Part shown: positions 1 to 7,438 of the stretch, piece by piece
Numbering within the stretch: position 1 is the stretch's first letter
Layout of the letters: each line of letters starts with the position of its first letter
DNA from: an uncultured bacterium
Lineage (GTDB): Bacteria; Cyanobacteriota; Vampirovibrionia; Gastranaerophilales; Gastranaerophilaceae
Assembly (NCBI GenBank): GCA_949285255.1
Contig: CASDXV010000020.1
Span: forward strand, 1-33,572
Direction of reading: 5' to 3'
DNA length: 33,572 bases
The notes under the pieces: model-generated
The model's database searches: none
Told to the model about the DNA's origin: nothing
Seen by the model: only the letters and a program-made list of their open reading frames with translations
Program-made: the position numbers and the translations under genes

Positions 1-1
1 A

Positions 2-616
2 AGTGCATCAGGCGGTATTGTATCTTTTAATGTTGTTCAAAATCTGTACGATTCAAACATAAATTTAGAATGGAAGCGTGTTGAGAGAAAATCACTGGGC
101 AATTGTCATTTTAATTTTGATAAAATGGGCAGATACTATAGTGCTGAGGTGCAAATTGGCCTCTCTGACGGTATTATCCATCATAAATATATGGATGAAG
201 CAGAGGTTTATCACACAATTGTCCATGAAATAGGCCATGCCTTAGGGCTTGGGCACTCTCCTTTTAAGGGAGATATTATGTATGTACCTCATCAATACGG
301 CGTTACAAATATTTCTCAAAATGATGTTTTGACCCTTTTATGGTTGTATCGTTTTGATATAGGACTTAGTGAAAAAGAAATTTTAGCCAAGTATTCTAAT
401 ATTGCAGTAAGTGATGTTGATGCTTTGGTAGCAGAACTTAGTGCGCAGAAAAGCGGTTTTCAAAATACTTTAGAAAATATCCCGACACTAAATAATAAAG
501 ACTTGATACAGGAAACGCAAAATATAGCAGAACTTAAGAAATATTTGCTTGAACTTAACAATATAAAAATAAACTACAGGGCGCCCGAAAATAAAAATAA
601 ACCCCCTGAAAAATAG
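2..616 (+). CDS. Matrixin-like zinc metalloprotease, C-terminal part (5' end outside window)
   Basis: The frame is open from base 2, so the start lies upstream of the window; the first internal ATG, at 125, is not a natural start because the similarity to the fold begins before it. The zinc-binding motif HEIGHALGLGH is followed by a Met-turn (DIMY), the signature of metzincins of the M10/matrixin type, in which three histidines hold zinc and the glutamate activates water. The segment before it (NINLEWKRV...FNFDK) matches the strand/linker part of such domains. About 100 residues follow the Met-turn, Lys/Asn-rich and without a recognisable domain. Such proteins are usually secreted, but the N-terminus that would show a signal peptide is missing. 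The family call is firm; the substrate is unknown. Confidence 0.8.
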   Translation, partial: SASGGIVSFNVVQNLYDSNINLEWKRVERKSLGNCHFNFDKMGRYYSAEVQIGLSDGIIHHKYMDEAEVYHTIVHEIGHALGLGHSPFKGDIMYVPHQYGVTNISQNDVLTLLWLYRFDIGLSEKEILAKYSNIAVSDVDALVAELSAQKSGFQNTLENIPTLNNKDLIQETQNIAELKKYLLELNNIKINYRAPENKNKPPEK

Positions 617-620
617 GGGG
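602..620 (+). repeat. Small GC hairpin over the stop codon of the protease gene
   Basis: CCCCCT (602-607) and AGGGGG (615-620) form a 6-bp stem with a 7-nt loop, and the TAG stop lies inside it. No T-run follows, so it is a poor intrinsic terminator. It may stabilise the 3' end of the mRNA. Confidence 0.4.
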
Positions 621-741
621 CATAAAGCAATCAGAAGAGTTGAGGATTTACATATATAACTATAGAGCTTTTAAGATTGTATTTAATTAGCATAAAATCT
701 AATATTTTGACGATTTACAAAAAGTTTTTATTACCCTTTTG

Positions 742-750
742 TGCTATAAT
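742..750 (+). promoter_or_regulatory. Extended -10 promoter of rph
   Basis: TGCTATAAT is a perfect -10 hexamer preceded by TGn. No good -35 is present at 16-18 bp, as is common for extended -10 promoters. Transcription would start near 757, about 20 nt before the rph ATG. Confidence 0.55.
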
Positions 751-777
751 TTTTTCTAAAAAGTTGTGAGGTTTAAT

Positions 778-1473
778 ATGAGATTTGACGGCAGGGAAAA
801 TAACCAAATAAGAGAAGTTAAGTTTACAAAAAACTATGTAAAACATGCTAAAGGCTCTGTTTTAGTTGAATTTGGCGACACAAAAGTACTTGTTTGCGCA
901 AGTGTTGAAGAAGGTAAGCCAAAATGGATGCCAAAAGACGAAAAAAGAGGCTGGGTGACGGCAGAATACTCTCTTTTGCCTGCTTCAACAAATGTCAGAT
1001 GTCAAAGAGAACGCACAAAATTATCGGGCAGAACTCAAGAAATTCAAAGGCTTATAGGTAGAAGCTTAAGAGCGTGTGTTGACCTTGAAAAACTTGGCGA
1101 GAGAACGGTAACAATTGACGCTGATGTAATTCAAGCTGACGGCGGCACGAGAGTAGCCTCAATTTGCGGCGGTTATGTTGCACTGTGTGAAATGGTTAAA
1201 AATCTAATGAGCGAGGGCTTGCTTTTAGAAGACCCGATAATTGAGCCTATTGCTGCAATTTCAGCAGGAATTGTAGATAATGAAGTTGTAGTTGACTTGT
1301 GTTATGAAGAAGATTCTAATGCTCAGGCTGATTCAAATATAGTTTTAACAAAAAGCGGTAAGATAATTGAGTTTCAATCAACTGCAGAGGGTGAACCTTT
1401 TGATAAAGAGCAATTGGATAAGATTTTTGCTTATGCAAAAAATGCTATAGATAAAATAATAGCAATGTATTAA
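778..1473 (+). CDS. rph: Ribonuclease PH
   Basis: RNase PH is a phosphorolytic 3'-5' exoribonuclease that trims the 3' ends of tRNA precursors, releasing nucleoside diphosphates. The protein begins MRFDGRENNQIREVKF, close to the family's usual MRxDGRxxDQLRxV. It carries the core GRTQEIQRLIGRSLR segment that binds phosphate and the catalytic region DADVIQADGGTR. The 231-aa length is normal. I chose ATG 778 rather than the in-frame GTG at 766, because the latter overlaps the likely Shine-Dalgarno (TGAGGT, 767-772) and would add four non-conserved residues. The gene has its own extended -10 promoter and meets the convergent kinase gene with a 4-bp overlap of the stops. Since several tRNA genes nearby lack an encoded CCA, 3' end processing by this enzyme plus CCA addition would be needed. 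Confidence 0.95.
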   Translation: MRFDGRENNQIREVKFTKNYVKHAKGSVLVEFGDTKVLVCASVEEGKPKWMPKDEKRGWVTAEYSLLPASTNVRCQRERTKLSGRTQEIQRLIGRSLRACVDLEKLGERTVTIDADVIQADGGTRVASICGGYVALCEMVKNLMSEGLLLEDPIIEPIAAISAGIVDNEVVVDLCYEEDSNAQADSNIVLTKSGKIIEFQSTAEGEPFDKEQLDKIFAYAKNAIDKIIAMY

Positions 1474-2186
1474 ACAGGAATTTTAAAGGTAAAAATTACT
1501 GTTTGATTGTCCGAGTTTTTGGCGCTTATTTTGCCGCCGTGGGTTTCAATTATCTTTTTAGATATGTATAAACCAAGCCCGCTGCCTCTTAGTTTGCGTT
1601 TTTTGCTTTCCGTTTCATACATTTTAAAAACATCATCAGTGTTTTTAAATTCAATTTTTCCCTCGTTTATTATCTCAACGCTTATAAAGTCATTTTCTTT
1701 TTTTATTATTATTTCTATTAAACTGTTTGTGCTTGAGTATTTAGAAGCGTTTGATAGAAGATTTATTAAAACTCTTCTTATTTCAATTTCATCATATGTT
1801 GCAAAAATCTCATTCGGGCATGAAATTTTTAAGGTTTGATTTTTTTCTTTGAACATATAACTAATGCTCTTTATTGCAAAGTCGAGGGTTTCTGCCATGC
1901 TTCGGTTTACTTTTTCAAGTTTTAGTTTGTCATGCTGGATTTTAAAATTTGATAAAACATTTAAAATTACATCTCGCATGTAGATATTTGATGTCATTAA
2001 GTGTTTTAAAATATCCAAGTGCATATCGTCATAGTGGTATTTTTCATCACTTATTATTATGTTTAGCGCATTTATTTGAGAATACACGGATGATTTTAAG
2101 TCATGGGCAAGATTTTCTATAAAATTTTCTCTTTGCGCGATAGATAATGGAGATGTGGAATTTAGCGCATTTTCAGCCGTTGTCAT
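1470..2186 (-). CDS. Orphan cytoplasmic sensor histidine kinase
   Basis: A 238-aa kinase core without a sensor domain or membrane segment. The dimerisation/phosphoacceptor box is FIENLAHDLKSSV with His28; the ATP-binding domain follows with an N box (LINLLSNASKYS), a region replacing the usual DxGxG loop (EGKIEFKNTDDVFKMYETE) and a G2 box (GSGLGLYISKKIIETHGG). The G1 motif is weak: the segment reads VEIINEGK rather than DNGxG, so ATP binding may be atypical. No response regulator is adjacent; it probably signals to a regulator encoded elsewhere, or depends on an upstream sensor protein. It is divergent from the unknown gene at 2366 and convergent with rph. Confidence 0.85.
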   Translation of the reverse strand: MTTAENALNSTSPLSIAQRENFIENLAHDLKSSVYSQINALNIIISDEKYHYDDMHLDILKHLMTSNIYMRDVILNVLSNFKIQHDKLKLEKVNRSMAETLDFAIKSISYMFKEKNQTLKISCPNEIFATYDEIEIRRVLINLLSNASKYSSTNSLIEIIIKKENDFISVEIINEGKIEFKNTDDVFKMYETESKKRKLRGSGLGLYISKKIIETHGGKISAKNSDNQTVIFTFKIPV

Positions 2187-2331
2187 TTATTTTGCTTTCA
2201 TATGTAACTATAATTTATATGTTATCTTTTAACAAAATTAAGCAAATAAGACATTTGGGTTATTTTTATTTTTTAACATTTCTTAACTTGGGGTCAATTT
2301 TTGCAGATAAAAATACTTTAAATATACATAA

Positions 2332-2362
2332 GGTTAGGTTAATTATTGTATTTAGGTTAGGT
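2332..2362 (+). promoter_or_regulatory. Two direct GGTTAGGT repeats just before a start codon
   Basis: GGTTAGGT occurs at 2332-2339 and 2355-2362, 23 bp apart (about two helical turns), ending 3 bp before the ATG at 2366. The second copy also supplies the purine-rich ribosome-binding stretch. It could be a direct-repeat binding site or chance in AT-rich DNA. Confidence 0.3.
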
Positions 2363-2365
2363 AAG

Positions 2366-2851
2366 ATGGGTTTAAAAAGTTTTATTCAACAAGTTTCGAC
2401 ATTGCTTTTTTCTACGGAATGTAATATCAATACGAAGTTTAGATTTAGCCAAAGCGAGATTAATGAAATTTTAGCTAATGCTGATAGTGATAATGTAAAA
2501 TACTTTGAAAGCCTTGCAAAAATCAAGGAACTGAGCGCGTTTGACGTAAGCTATTTAATGTCAAAAGTAAAACTTGACGATAGAAAAATAAGCTTGATTT
2601 CATCAGCGTGCAAAATGTTTGATGAAAAAGAATTTTGCGCTCTGGGTCAAACTTTTAGCGATTTTATTTTTAGAGTCAGCGCAAATATTAACCTTTTAAA
2701 CGAATCAAATCTTGATGTATTTAAAGAATTGGTTCAATGTAAAAATGAACTGTATGATTTTTCAAAAGCGCTTAAAAATCCTGCAAAAGCAAGACACCAA
2801 AGACACAGCAGCAAATGCGCCTATGCTTTTGAAAATGTTTTTGTACAATAA
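2366..2851 (+). CDS. Hypothetical protein
   Basis: The open frame starts at 2147, but the stretch 2147-2365 overlaps the divergent kinase gene, is rich in hydrophobic junk-like codons and contains the intergenic region. The likely start is ATG 2366 (MGLKSFIQQVSTLLF), preceded by an AGGTTAGGT stretch, giving 161 aa. The product looks soluble and mostly helical, with charged repeats such as SQSEINEILANADSDNVK and a Lys/Arg/His-rich C-terminus (KARHQRHSSK). No domain is recognised. A strong terminator follows at 2898. A weak -10 (TATAAT, 2209-2214) lies far upstream. Function unknown; coding potential is supported by length, start signal and terminator only. Confidence 0.55.
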   Translation: MGLKSFIQQVSTLLFSTECNINTKFRFSQSEINEILANADSDNVKYFESLAKIKELSAFDVSYLMSKVKLDDRKISLISSACKMFDEKEFCALGQTFSDFIFRVSANINLLNESNLDVFKELVQCKNELYDFSKALKNPAKARHQRHSSKCAYAFENVFVQ

Positions 2852-2897
2852 TTAGTAAATTTTAAGTTGAATAAAAAAGTCTTTTTGTTATATAATT

Positions 2898-2927
2898 ATC
2901 ACATCGCGTTTTGCGCGGTGTGATTTT
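2898..2927 (+). terminator. Intrinsic terminator after the 2366-2851 gene
   Basis: An 11-bp stem (2898-2908 with 2914-2924, one T-G pair) closes a TTTTG loop and runs into four T's. It separates the hypothetical gene from the tRNA-Pro locus. Confidence 0.75.
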
Positions 2928-2945
2928 GACAGTTAAATAAAATTT

Positions 2946-3100
2946 CGGGATGTAGCGCACCCGAGCAATGCGAATTTTAGTGCGACTGCACTTAAATGAG
3001 CAAAGTGAGGGCTCTGGTGTGTGAAGTGCGATGTCAGCAAAGCGGAGAGCTTTGGTGACAAGCAAGTAACCGTACCTTTTTTGACAGTTAAATATTTTTT
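2946..3100 (+). repeat. tRNA-Pro 5'-fragment unit A1 (155 bp)
   Basis: CGGGATGTAGCGCA (2946-2959) is identical to the first 14 nt of tRNA-Pro(UGG) at 3191. It is preceded by the same 20-bp leader (TTGACAGTTAAATAAAATTT, from 2926) as the intact gene. The tRNA sequence then breaks off into unrelated DNA with small hairpins, among them AGTGC-GACT-GCACT and an AAAGC/GCTTT stem near 3045. An antisense D-arm, seen in the other upstream units, is not evident here. Not a functional tRNA. Confidence 0.8.
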
Positions 3101-3190
3101 CGGGATGTAGCGCACGTTTTGCGCAAAGCGCGAAACAAAAGGTATAAAATACCAAGCTGCGTCCACAACATTGACAGTTAAATAAAATTT
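3101..3190 (+). repeat. tRNA-Pro 5'-fragment/hairpin unit A2 (90 bp)
   Basis: The unit begins with the same 14 nt of tRNA-Pro. A 9-bp hairpin follows (GTTTTGCGC 3116-3124 with GCGCGAAAC 3128-3136), then a second hairpin GGTAT-AAA-ATACC (3141-3153), then CCAAGCTGCG (3152-3161), the reverse complement of the tRNA D-arm. GGATGTAGC (3103-3111) can pair with GCTGCGTCC (3156-3164), closing the whole unit. The leader TTGACAGTTAAATAAAATTT of the intact gene follows at once. The same 90-bp design recurs at 32693-32873. Confidence 0.85.
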
Positions 3191-3267
3191 CGGGATGTAG
3201 CGCAGCTTGGTAGCGCACCTCGCTTGGGACGAGGGGGTCGCAGGTTCAAATCCTGTCATCCCGACCA
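3191..3267 (+). tRNA. tRNA-Pro(UGG), CCA encoded
   Basis: A complete cloverleaf: acceptor CGGGATG/CATCCCG, D-stem GCGC/GCGC, anticodon stem CCTCG/CGAGG with loop CTTGGGA (anticodon TGG at 3225-3227), T-stem GCAGG/CCTGT with TTCAAAT, discriminator A and encoded CCA. It reads CCA and probably other proline codons by wobble. It lies 17 bp before tRNA-Pro(CGG) and is presumably co-transcribed with it. Confidence 0.97.
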
Positions 3268-3284
3268 TTATCAAATACTTTTCT

Positions 3285-3361
3285 CGGGATGTAGCGCAGC
3301 TTGGTAGCGCACCGTGTTCGGGTCGCGGGGGTCGCAAGTTCGAATCTTGTCATCCCGACCA
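3285..3361 (+). tRNA. tRNA-Pro(CGG), CCA encoded
   Basis: A complete cloverleaf with the same acceptor and D-arm as the UGG gene. The anticodon stem is CCGTG/CGCGG with loop TTCGGGT (anticodon CGG at 3319-3321), and the T-arm is GCAAG-TTCGAAT-CTTGT. It decodes CCG. The shared backbone suggests that it arose by duplication of its neighbour. It has no fragment unit or conserved leader of its own. Confidence 0.96.
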
Positions 3362-3376
3362 TTTAATTAATAAAAT

Positions 3377-3410
3377 AAAGAGCCTGCGGGGTTCATTTTG
3401 CAGACTCTTT
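3377..3410 (-). terminator. Terminator of the outer-membrane factor gene
   Basis: AAAGAGCCTGC (3377-3387) pairs with GCAGACTCTTT (3400-3410), with one mismatch. On the minus strand it is followed by a T-rich tract (TTTATTTTATT), as expected at the end of the gene ending at 3439. It may also stop the tRNA transcript from the other side. Confidence 0.65.
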
Positions 3411-3438
3411 GCGGACTTTGGATTGAAAAGGAATTGAA

Positions 3439-4848
3439 TTAAATTTGCGCTCCGCATGCTTTATATAAACCTATGTAATCTACCAGATATTCAACTTTTT
3501 GATTGGCTGCAAGCTGGTTAATACTAAGTAGATTTTCCCTAAATTGGATTAAATCAAGTTTTGAAATAACCCCTTCGTTGTATTTCATTTCATTGTAGTC
3601 AAAGTGTTTTTGCTCAAGTTCTTCTTGTTGCAGTGTTTGTTGCAGCTTGTCCCAATCCATTCTGGCGCTTACCATAGCGTCATTCACTTCTTGCAGAGCT
3701 ACAAGGTTGGTTTTTAAGTAGCTTTGTAAAAGTCTTTCATACTGTGCTTTTTTAAGTCTAAGATTAGCCAGCCTTTGCCCGCCCGTAAATATGGGAAGCA
3801 TAGCACCTGCTCCAAGTGACCAGAGCATGTTTTTTGTTGTCATTAGACTGCCAAAGTCTTTAATACTGTTAAAAAATACCAAGCCTGTAAGGTTTATTGT
3901 CGGTAAAAATTCTTTTTTGGCAACTCTAATATCTATACCCGCCTTTTCAAGCATTTTTTCCGCTTTTAGGTAATCTGGACGGCTTTCAATTACTTGAGAG
4001 GATATTTCAGAGGGAATTTTATTTAAAATAACGAGTTCATCAAGACTTATTCTTTTAAGTGAATCAATATTTTCGGGGCTTTCGCCGATAAGTACCGCCA
4101 GTTGTCTTAGGATTTTTTCACGTTGTTTTTTTAACTCTATTAAATCGCTCTGTCCGTTAACAAGTGCTTGATTTGCCCTTATGGTATCTGAAGTTGAGAC
4201 AAGACCTTCTCTGTTGCTCATTAGCATAAGGTCGTATATTTGTTGTCTTTGTTTGTTTATTTCTTCTTGAAGCTCAATTGCCTTATCTGCTCTAACTGCG
4301 TTAAAATAAGCAGTTCCTACGGCAGAAGCTACTGCAATATAGGCGGCTCTTTCATCAATTATTGAAGCTTCATATTGCTTTTGTACGGATTTTGTTTTAT
4401 CTCTGTTTTTTAAGAATATATCTGCCTCATAGTTTGCAATGCCAGGCAGTGCAAAAGCTCCGACGGAATCAGAAACCCCCGGAAGTTTAACAAGAGCGGG
4501 AGAAAACCCTACGCCTATTTGCGGTAATTCTGCGCCAAATTGAATTCTATAGTTTTGATAGTATTCATTTGTGCTAATTGTTGCAATTTTCATGTCATGG
4601 TTTTTTTGCAGCGCACGGGCTATGTATTCACTTAAGTACGGGTCTTGAAAATCTGCCCACCAGTCGGTGTTAACATATTCTGCCTTAGCTTTAAGCTCGG
4701 GGGTTTTTTCTTTTTTATTTTTACCGAAAAGTTTCTTTTCTTTTTTTGTTTTTGGTTGGTCTTTTACGGTATCATCTATTGCTAAAGCAGGCGCGTTAAA
4801 AACCGTACCAAACATTATAAGTATTGCTAATGCTGTTAATTTTTTCAT
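3439..4848 (-). CDS. TolC/NodT-family outer-membrane efflux channel
   Basis: The 469-aa product opens with a signal peptide (MKKLTALAILIMFGTVFNAPALA), with cleavage likely after ALA and no lipobox cysteine, so it is not lipidated like many NodT/OprM members. A Lys-rich linker follows, then the family motif WWADFQDPYLSEYIARAL and two OMF repeats with long helices; residues such as IESRPDYLKAEKMLEKA and LPTINLTG match the second repeat. It forms the outer-membrane exit duct of a tripartite pump. It is divergently transcribed from the MarR regulator and the EmrA-like adaptor, separated by about 95 bp holding a palindromic operator, so all three are likely controlled together. No inner-membrane transporter is encoded nearby. 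Confidence 0.92.
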   Translation of the reverse strand: MKKLTALAILIMFGTVFNAPALAIDDTVKDQPKTKKEKKLFGKNKKEKTPELKAKAEYVNTDWWADFQDPYLSEYIARALQKNHDMKIATISTNEYYQNYRIQFGAELPQIGVGFSPALVKLPGVSDSVGAFALPGIANYEADIFLKNRDKTKSVQKQYEASIIDERAAYIAVASAVGTAYFNAVRADKAIELQEEINKQRQQIYDLMLMSNREGLVSTSDTIRANQALVNGQSDLIELKKQREKILRQLAVLIGESPENIDSLKRISLDELVILNKIPSEISSQVIESRPDYLKAEKMLEKAGIDIRVAKKEFLPTINLTGLVFFNSIKDFGSLMTTKNMLWSLGAGAMLPIFTGGQRLANLRLKKAQYERLLQSYLKTNLVALQEVNDAMVSARMDWDKLQQTLQQEELEQKHFDYNEMKYNEGVISKLDLIQFRENLLSINQLAANQKVEYLVDYIGLYKACGAQI

Positions 4849-4896
4849 TACTATCCTTTTAGTTGCATTTTTTATAACAGTATGCTAGCATAAGAT

Positions 4897-4912
4897 TGTT
4901 GCATTTGCAACA
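4897..4912. promoter_or_regulatory. Palindromic MarR-type operator between the efflux genes
   Basis: TGTTGCA-TT-TGCAACA contains TTGC-N4-GCAA, a typical MarR/SlyA operator core. A further GTTGCA half-site lies at 4862-4867. Its place between the channel gene and the MarR gene suggests autoregulation and control of the divergent channel gene. Confidence 0.6.
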
Positions 4913-4943
4913 TGTATTTTTTACAACAATATATGAGACATAT

Positions 4944-5423
4944 ATGACGACTAAAGAAAAACATTTAAAAATAATGCACTATACGGATTCTCCATCTTAC
5001 GAGCTGGAGCTGACATCTAAGTATTGCAAAGCATTGTTAATAAAATTGTTTAATCAGGTATGTTCGGAAATTACCCCTGAAGAGTTTGCGGTTTTAGATA
5101 CTGTTTCATGTCACAAGGGTTTTTGTCAGAGAGATTTAGCAAAGCTTATATTAAGAGATAGGGCAAACACAGGCAGAGTCCTTGACTCACTTGAGAAAAA
5201 AGGTTTTATTAAACGCAGTAATGACACAAAGAACAACAGACTTGTAAGAATAGTAAATATAACCCCGTCAGGCGAAGTAGTATTAAAAGAGCTTACTCTT
5301 CGTTTTCAACCAATTCATGAAAAAATGTGTAAAATATTTAGTGAAGAAGATTTACTTATATTACGAGCTTCGCTTAAAAAAGTCAGAGAAGCCATTTCAC
5401 AAATTGTAGATATGCAAATATAG
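4944..5423 (+). CDS. MarR-family transcriptional regulator
   Basis: A 159-aa winged-helix regulator. The recognition region is FAVLDTVSCHKGFCQRDLAKLI, followed by RDRANTGRVLDSLEKKGFIKRSNDTKNNRLVRIVNITPSG, the wing pattern (DxRxxxxxLT) of MarR proteins. I chose ATG 4944 (MTTKEKHLKIM): the open frame reaches 4896, but that start would place the coding region over the operator. The stop codon overlaps the ribosome binding site (AGAGG) of the adaptor gene 8 bp downstream, so the two are one operon. It probably represses both this operon and the divergent channel gene through the palindrome at 4897 and is released by a small ligand. Cysteines in the recognition region (SCHKGFC) could respond to oxidants, which is speculation. 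Confidence 0.88.
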   Translation: MTTKEKHLKIMHYTDSPSYELELTSKYCKALLIKLFNQVCSEITPEEFAVLDTVSCHKGFCQRDLAKLILRDRANTGRVLDSLEKKGFIKRSNDTKNNRLVRIVNITPSGEVVLKELTLRFQPIHEKMCKIFSEEDLLILRASLKKVREAISQIVDMQI

Positions 5424-5431
5424 AGGTATAT

Positions 5432-6430
5432 ATGTCAGAAGAAGCAAAAGAACAAACAGTTAATGAAGAAGTCAAAGAAAAGAAAGTGAATAAAAAAGTA
5501 CTTATAGCTATTTTTGTTGTAGCAGCAATAATTATAGGATTTTTTGTGCACAACTCTCTTAAGTATCAATCAACTGATGACGCTTATGTGGAAACTACAA
5601 CCGTTCAGGTTGCTCCAAGGGTTTCAGGGCAGATAATTGAGGTTTATATTGATGATAACCAAAGAGTTAAAGAGGGCGATTTGGTTGCAAAAATTGACCC
5701 TGCAGACTATGAAATAAAACTTGAGCAAGCTCAAGCAAAGTATGAAAAAGAACTCCTTGACCAAAAAAATGCTCTGGCTGCAAGAAAAGCTGCAAATTCT
5801 GAAATTTCAGCTGCTAAGGCTGATTTAAACAGATATACAAATCTTTATAAGGGTGGTGCGGTTTCAAAACAAATGCTTGATGCTGCACAAACTCGCTACG
5901 ATAATGCCGTTGCAAGACAAACAAGCGCAGAACAAGCCGTTATGTCGGCAGGTAAAAATACTAAGGTGGCTGATGCGGAAATAAAAGAACTCAGAGCGCT
6001 TCGCGACCAAGCAAAATTAAACCTTTCTTATACAAACATCTACGCCCCTCAAAGCGGTACTGTTTCAAGCAGAAAAGTTGAAAAGGGTATGTATGTAAAT
6101 GTGGGTTCACCCTTGTTCACCATAGTTCCTGATGATGTTTGGGTTGTGGCTAACTTTAAAGAAAATCAACTCCGCCATATGCACCCTGGGCAAAGTGTTG
6201 AGATAAAAGTTGATACATATCCAAATAAAAAATTCAAAGGTAAAATCGATTCAATTCAAAGAAGTTCTGGTGCTAAATCCAGCATGTTCCCGCCTGAGAA
6301 CGCTGTAGGTTCGTTTGTAAAAATAGTTCAAAGAATCCCTGTAAAAATAGTTTTTGATGAGCCGATTGATAAGGATGTTTACAATATAGTCCCAGGCATG
6401 TCGGTTGTACCAAAAGTAAAAGTTAAATAA
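5432..6430 (+). CDS. EmrA/HlyD-family membrane fusion protein (efflux adaptor)
   Basis: The 332-aa product has a cytoplasmic charged N-terminus, one membrane segment (about residues 24-42, LIAIFVVAAIIIGFFVH) and the EmrA hallmark STDDAYVETTTVQVAPRVSG. A biotinyl-lipoyl-like half-motif, a coiled-coil hairpin (about residues 90-190) and the second lipoyl half (NIYAPQSGTVSSRKVEKGMYV) follow. The C-terminal beta-barrel ends IVPGMSVVPKVKVK. It links an inner-membrane MFS-type exporter to the outer-membrane channel across the periplasm. EmrA genes normally sit next to emrB; here a terminator follows directly, so the permease must be elsewhere or absent. Confidence 0.92.
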   Translation: MSEEAKEQTVNEEVKEKKVNKKVLIAIFVVAAIIIGFFVHNSLKYQSTDDAYVETTTVQVAPRVSGQIIEVYIDDNQRVKEGDLVAKIDPADYEIKLEQAQAKYEKELLDQKNALAARKAANSEISAAKADLNRYTNLYKGGAVSKQMLDAAQTRYDNAVARQTSAEQAVMSAGKNTKVADAEIKELRALRDQAKLNLSYTNIYAPQSGTVSSRKVEKGMYVNVGSPLFTIVPDDVWVVANFKENQLRHMHPGQSVEIKVDTYPNKKFKGKIDSIQRSSGAKSSMFPPENAVGSFVKIVQRIPVKIVFDEPIDKDVYNIVPGMSVVPKVKVK

Positions 6431-6434
6431 AAAC

Positions 6435-6470
6435 AAAAATGCGGTCTTTAAATTTTGACCGCATTTTTTT
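6435..6470 (+). terminator. Bidirectional intrinsic terminator
   Basis: A 12-bp stem (6435-6446 with 6457-6468, core ATGCGGTC/GACCGCAT) followed by T's. It ends the adaptor gene and, having A's on its left flank, can also serve the minus-strand gene ending at 6469. Confidence 0.85.
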
Positions 6471-7401
6471 AGAATAATTTTGAAATAATTTCGTTTATTG
6501 AGCGCATAACGCTTCTTTGTAGCATAGTGTCTATGTCGTATTTGCCCCATTGCTTTAGCGCTGATATTGTTACATTATAGGCCTCAGCCTCGTTTTTTGC
6601 CTCTTTTGTAATCCAATTTTTTACCATTTTAATAACATCTTCTGTTTTTAGTCCTTTGTCTATATTTTCGCCAAGTTCTCTACTGCTTTTTATAGCTTCT
6701 TTTACAGTTGAATCAATACATTCGGATATAGAATGTTGTGCACCTTTGTTTGCTATGTATTTATCAATTTCTTTTGTATCGGGTATTAAACCTTTTTTAA
6801 TTTGCGATTGAAAATTATTATCATATCTAAGTGTGTCTAGAAATGTTTTTGTAATACCGTTATAAAGAGATTGCGATAGTCTTGCCAGACTTGTAATTTG
6901 TCCAACGTCATTTGTATATGCTTTCATCCCATAATAACTTTTATCTGCTTGGCGCTGAAGCACATGAGTAAATTCATGTGCAGTATTTGCAATTAAATCG
7001 CCGGCCTCTTTTGATGTAGTTGCATCTTTAATGTAGATATTTGCCGCTGCAAGTTCAAGATTGTTGTCGTACAATGGCACCATATGTGCTGCTACGTTTG
7101 GTATGTTTGCTTTTATTTGCTCGGGAATTTGTGATATGTGTGCTACATTTATCGGAACAGGAGAAATGGAATTTAAATATTGTGAAATATTTCCTTGAGT
7201 CAGGGAATTGCTCCTTTGCATTTTCATCAGTTTTTTTGCAACACCAACTCCGTGTTGTTCAAGTGGTGAAAGTTCAGGCCTTACGTTTTTTGCACCAAAA
7301 GTTACAGTGTCTTTTGTGCTATTGTTTATGGCGTTTTTGCTTGTTCTTGTTTGGAATGAATTCTGCGATATGACAAAACTTTGAATGGGGTTTATTTTCA
7401 T
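6469..7401 (-). CDS. HExxH putative metallopeptidase with N-rich leader
   Basis: 310 aa. Residues 138-150 (ANTAHEFTHVLQR) contain HEFTH (142-146), a gluzincin-type zinc site. It resembles the HE[LF]THVxQ motif of DUF4157-like peptidase domains found in toxin and effector proteins. A third zinc ligand is not certain; Glu residues in KEAKNEAEAYNV, about 140 residues later, are candidates. The first 36 residues are polar and N/S/T-rich, start MKI and end in VTFG; the PARP-like gene at 8554 has a similar leader (MKI...LNFG). There is no classical signal peptide. It is 37 bp downstream of a sensor kinase on the same strand and may be co-transcribed with it. Function unknown beyond probable zinc hydrolase. 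Confidence 0.6.
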   Translation of the reverse strand: MKINPIQSFVISQNSFQTRTSKNAINNSTKDTVTFGAKNVRPELSPLEQHGVGVAKKLMKMQRSNSLTQGNISQYLNSISPVPINVAHISQIPEQIKANIPNVAAHMVPLYDNNLELAAANIYIKDATTSKEAGDLIANTAHEFTHVLQRQADKSYYGMKAYTNDVGQITSLARLSQSLYNGITKTFLDTLRYDNNFQSQIKKGLIPDTKEIDKYIANKGAQHSISECIDSTVKEAIKSSRELGENIDKGLKTEDVIKMVKNWITKEAKNEAEAYNVTISALKQWGKYDIDTMLQRSVMRSINEIISKLF

Positions 7402-7438
7402 ATAAATAGCCTTTCTTTACGCAAGACTATAAAACTTG

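Noticed and set aside
2147-2365. N-terminal extension of the 2366 gene
   Set aside because: It overlaps the divergent kinase gene and the intergenic region and lacks a ribosome binding site at 2147.
3081-3190. TTGACA in the tRNA leader as a -35 promoter element
   Set aside because: A -10 at 16-18 bp would fall inside the tRNA gene, and no hexamer fits there; the conserved leader is more likely a processing region or part of the repeat.
2862-3337. Long minus-strand frames with GFEPATP-type peptides
   Set aside because: They are antisense to tRNA-Pro and its fragment copies; such frames are a well-known source of false proteins. No start signals or codon bias support them.
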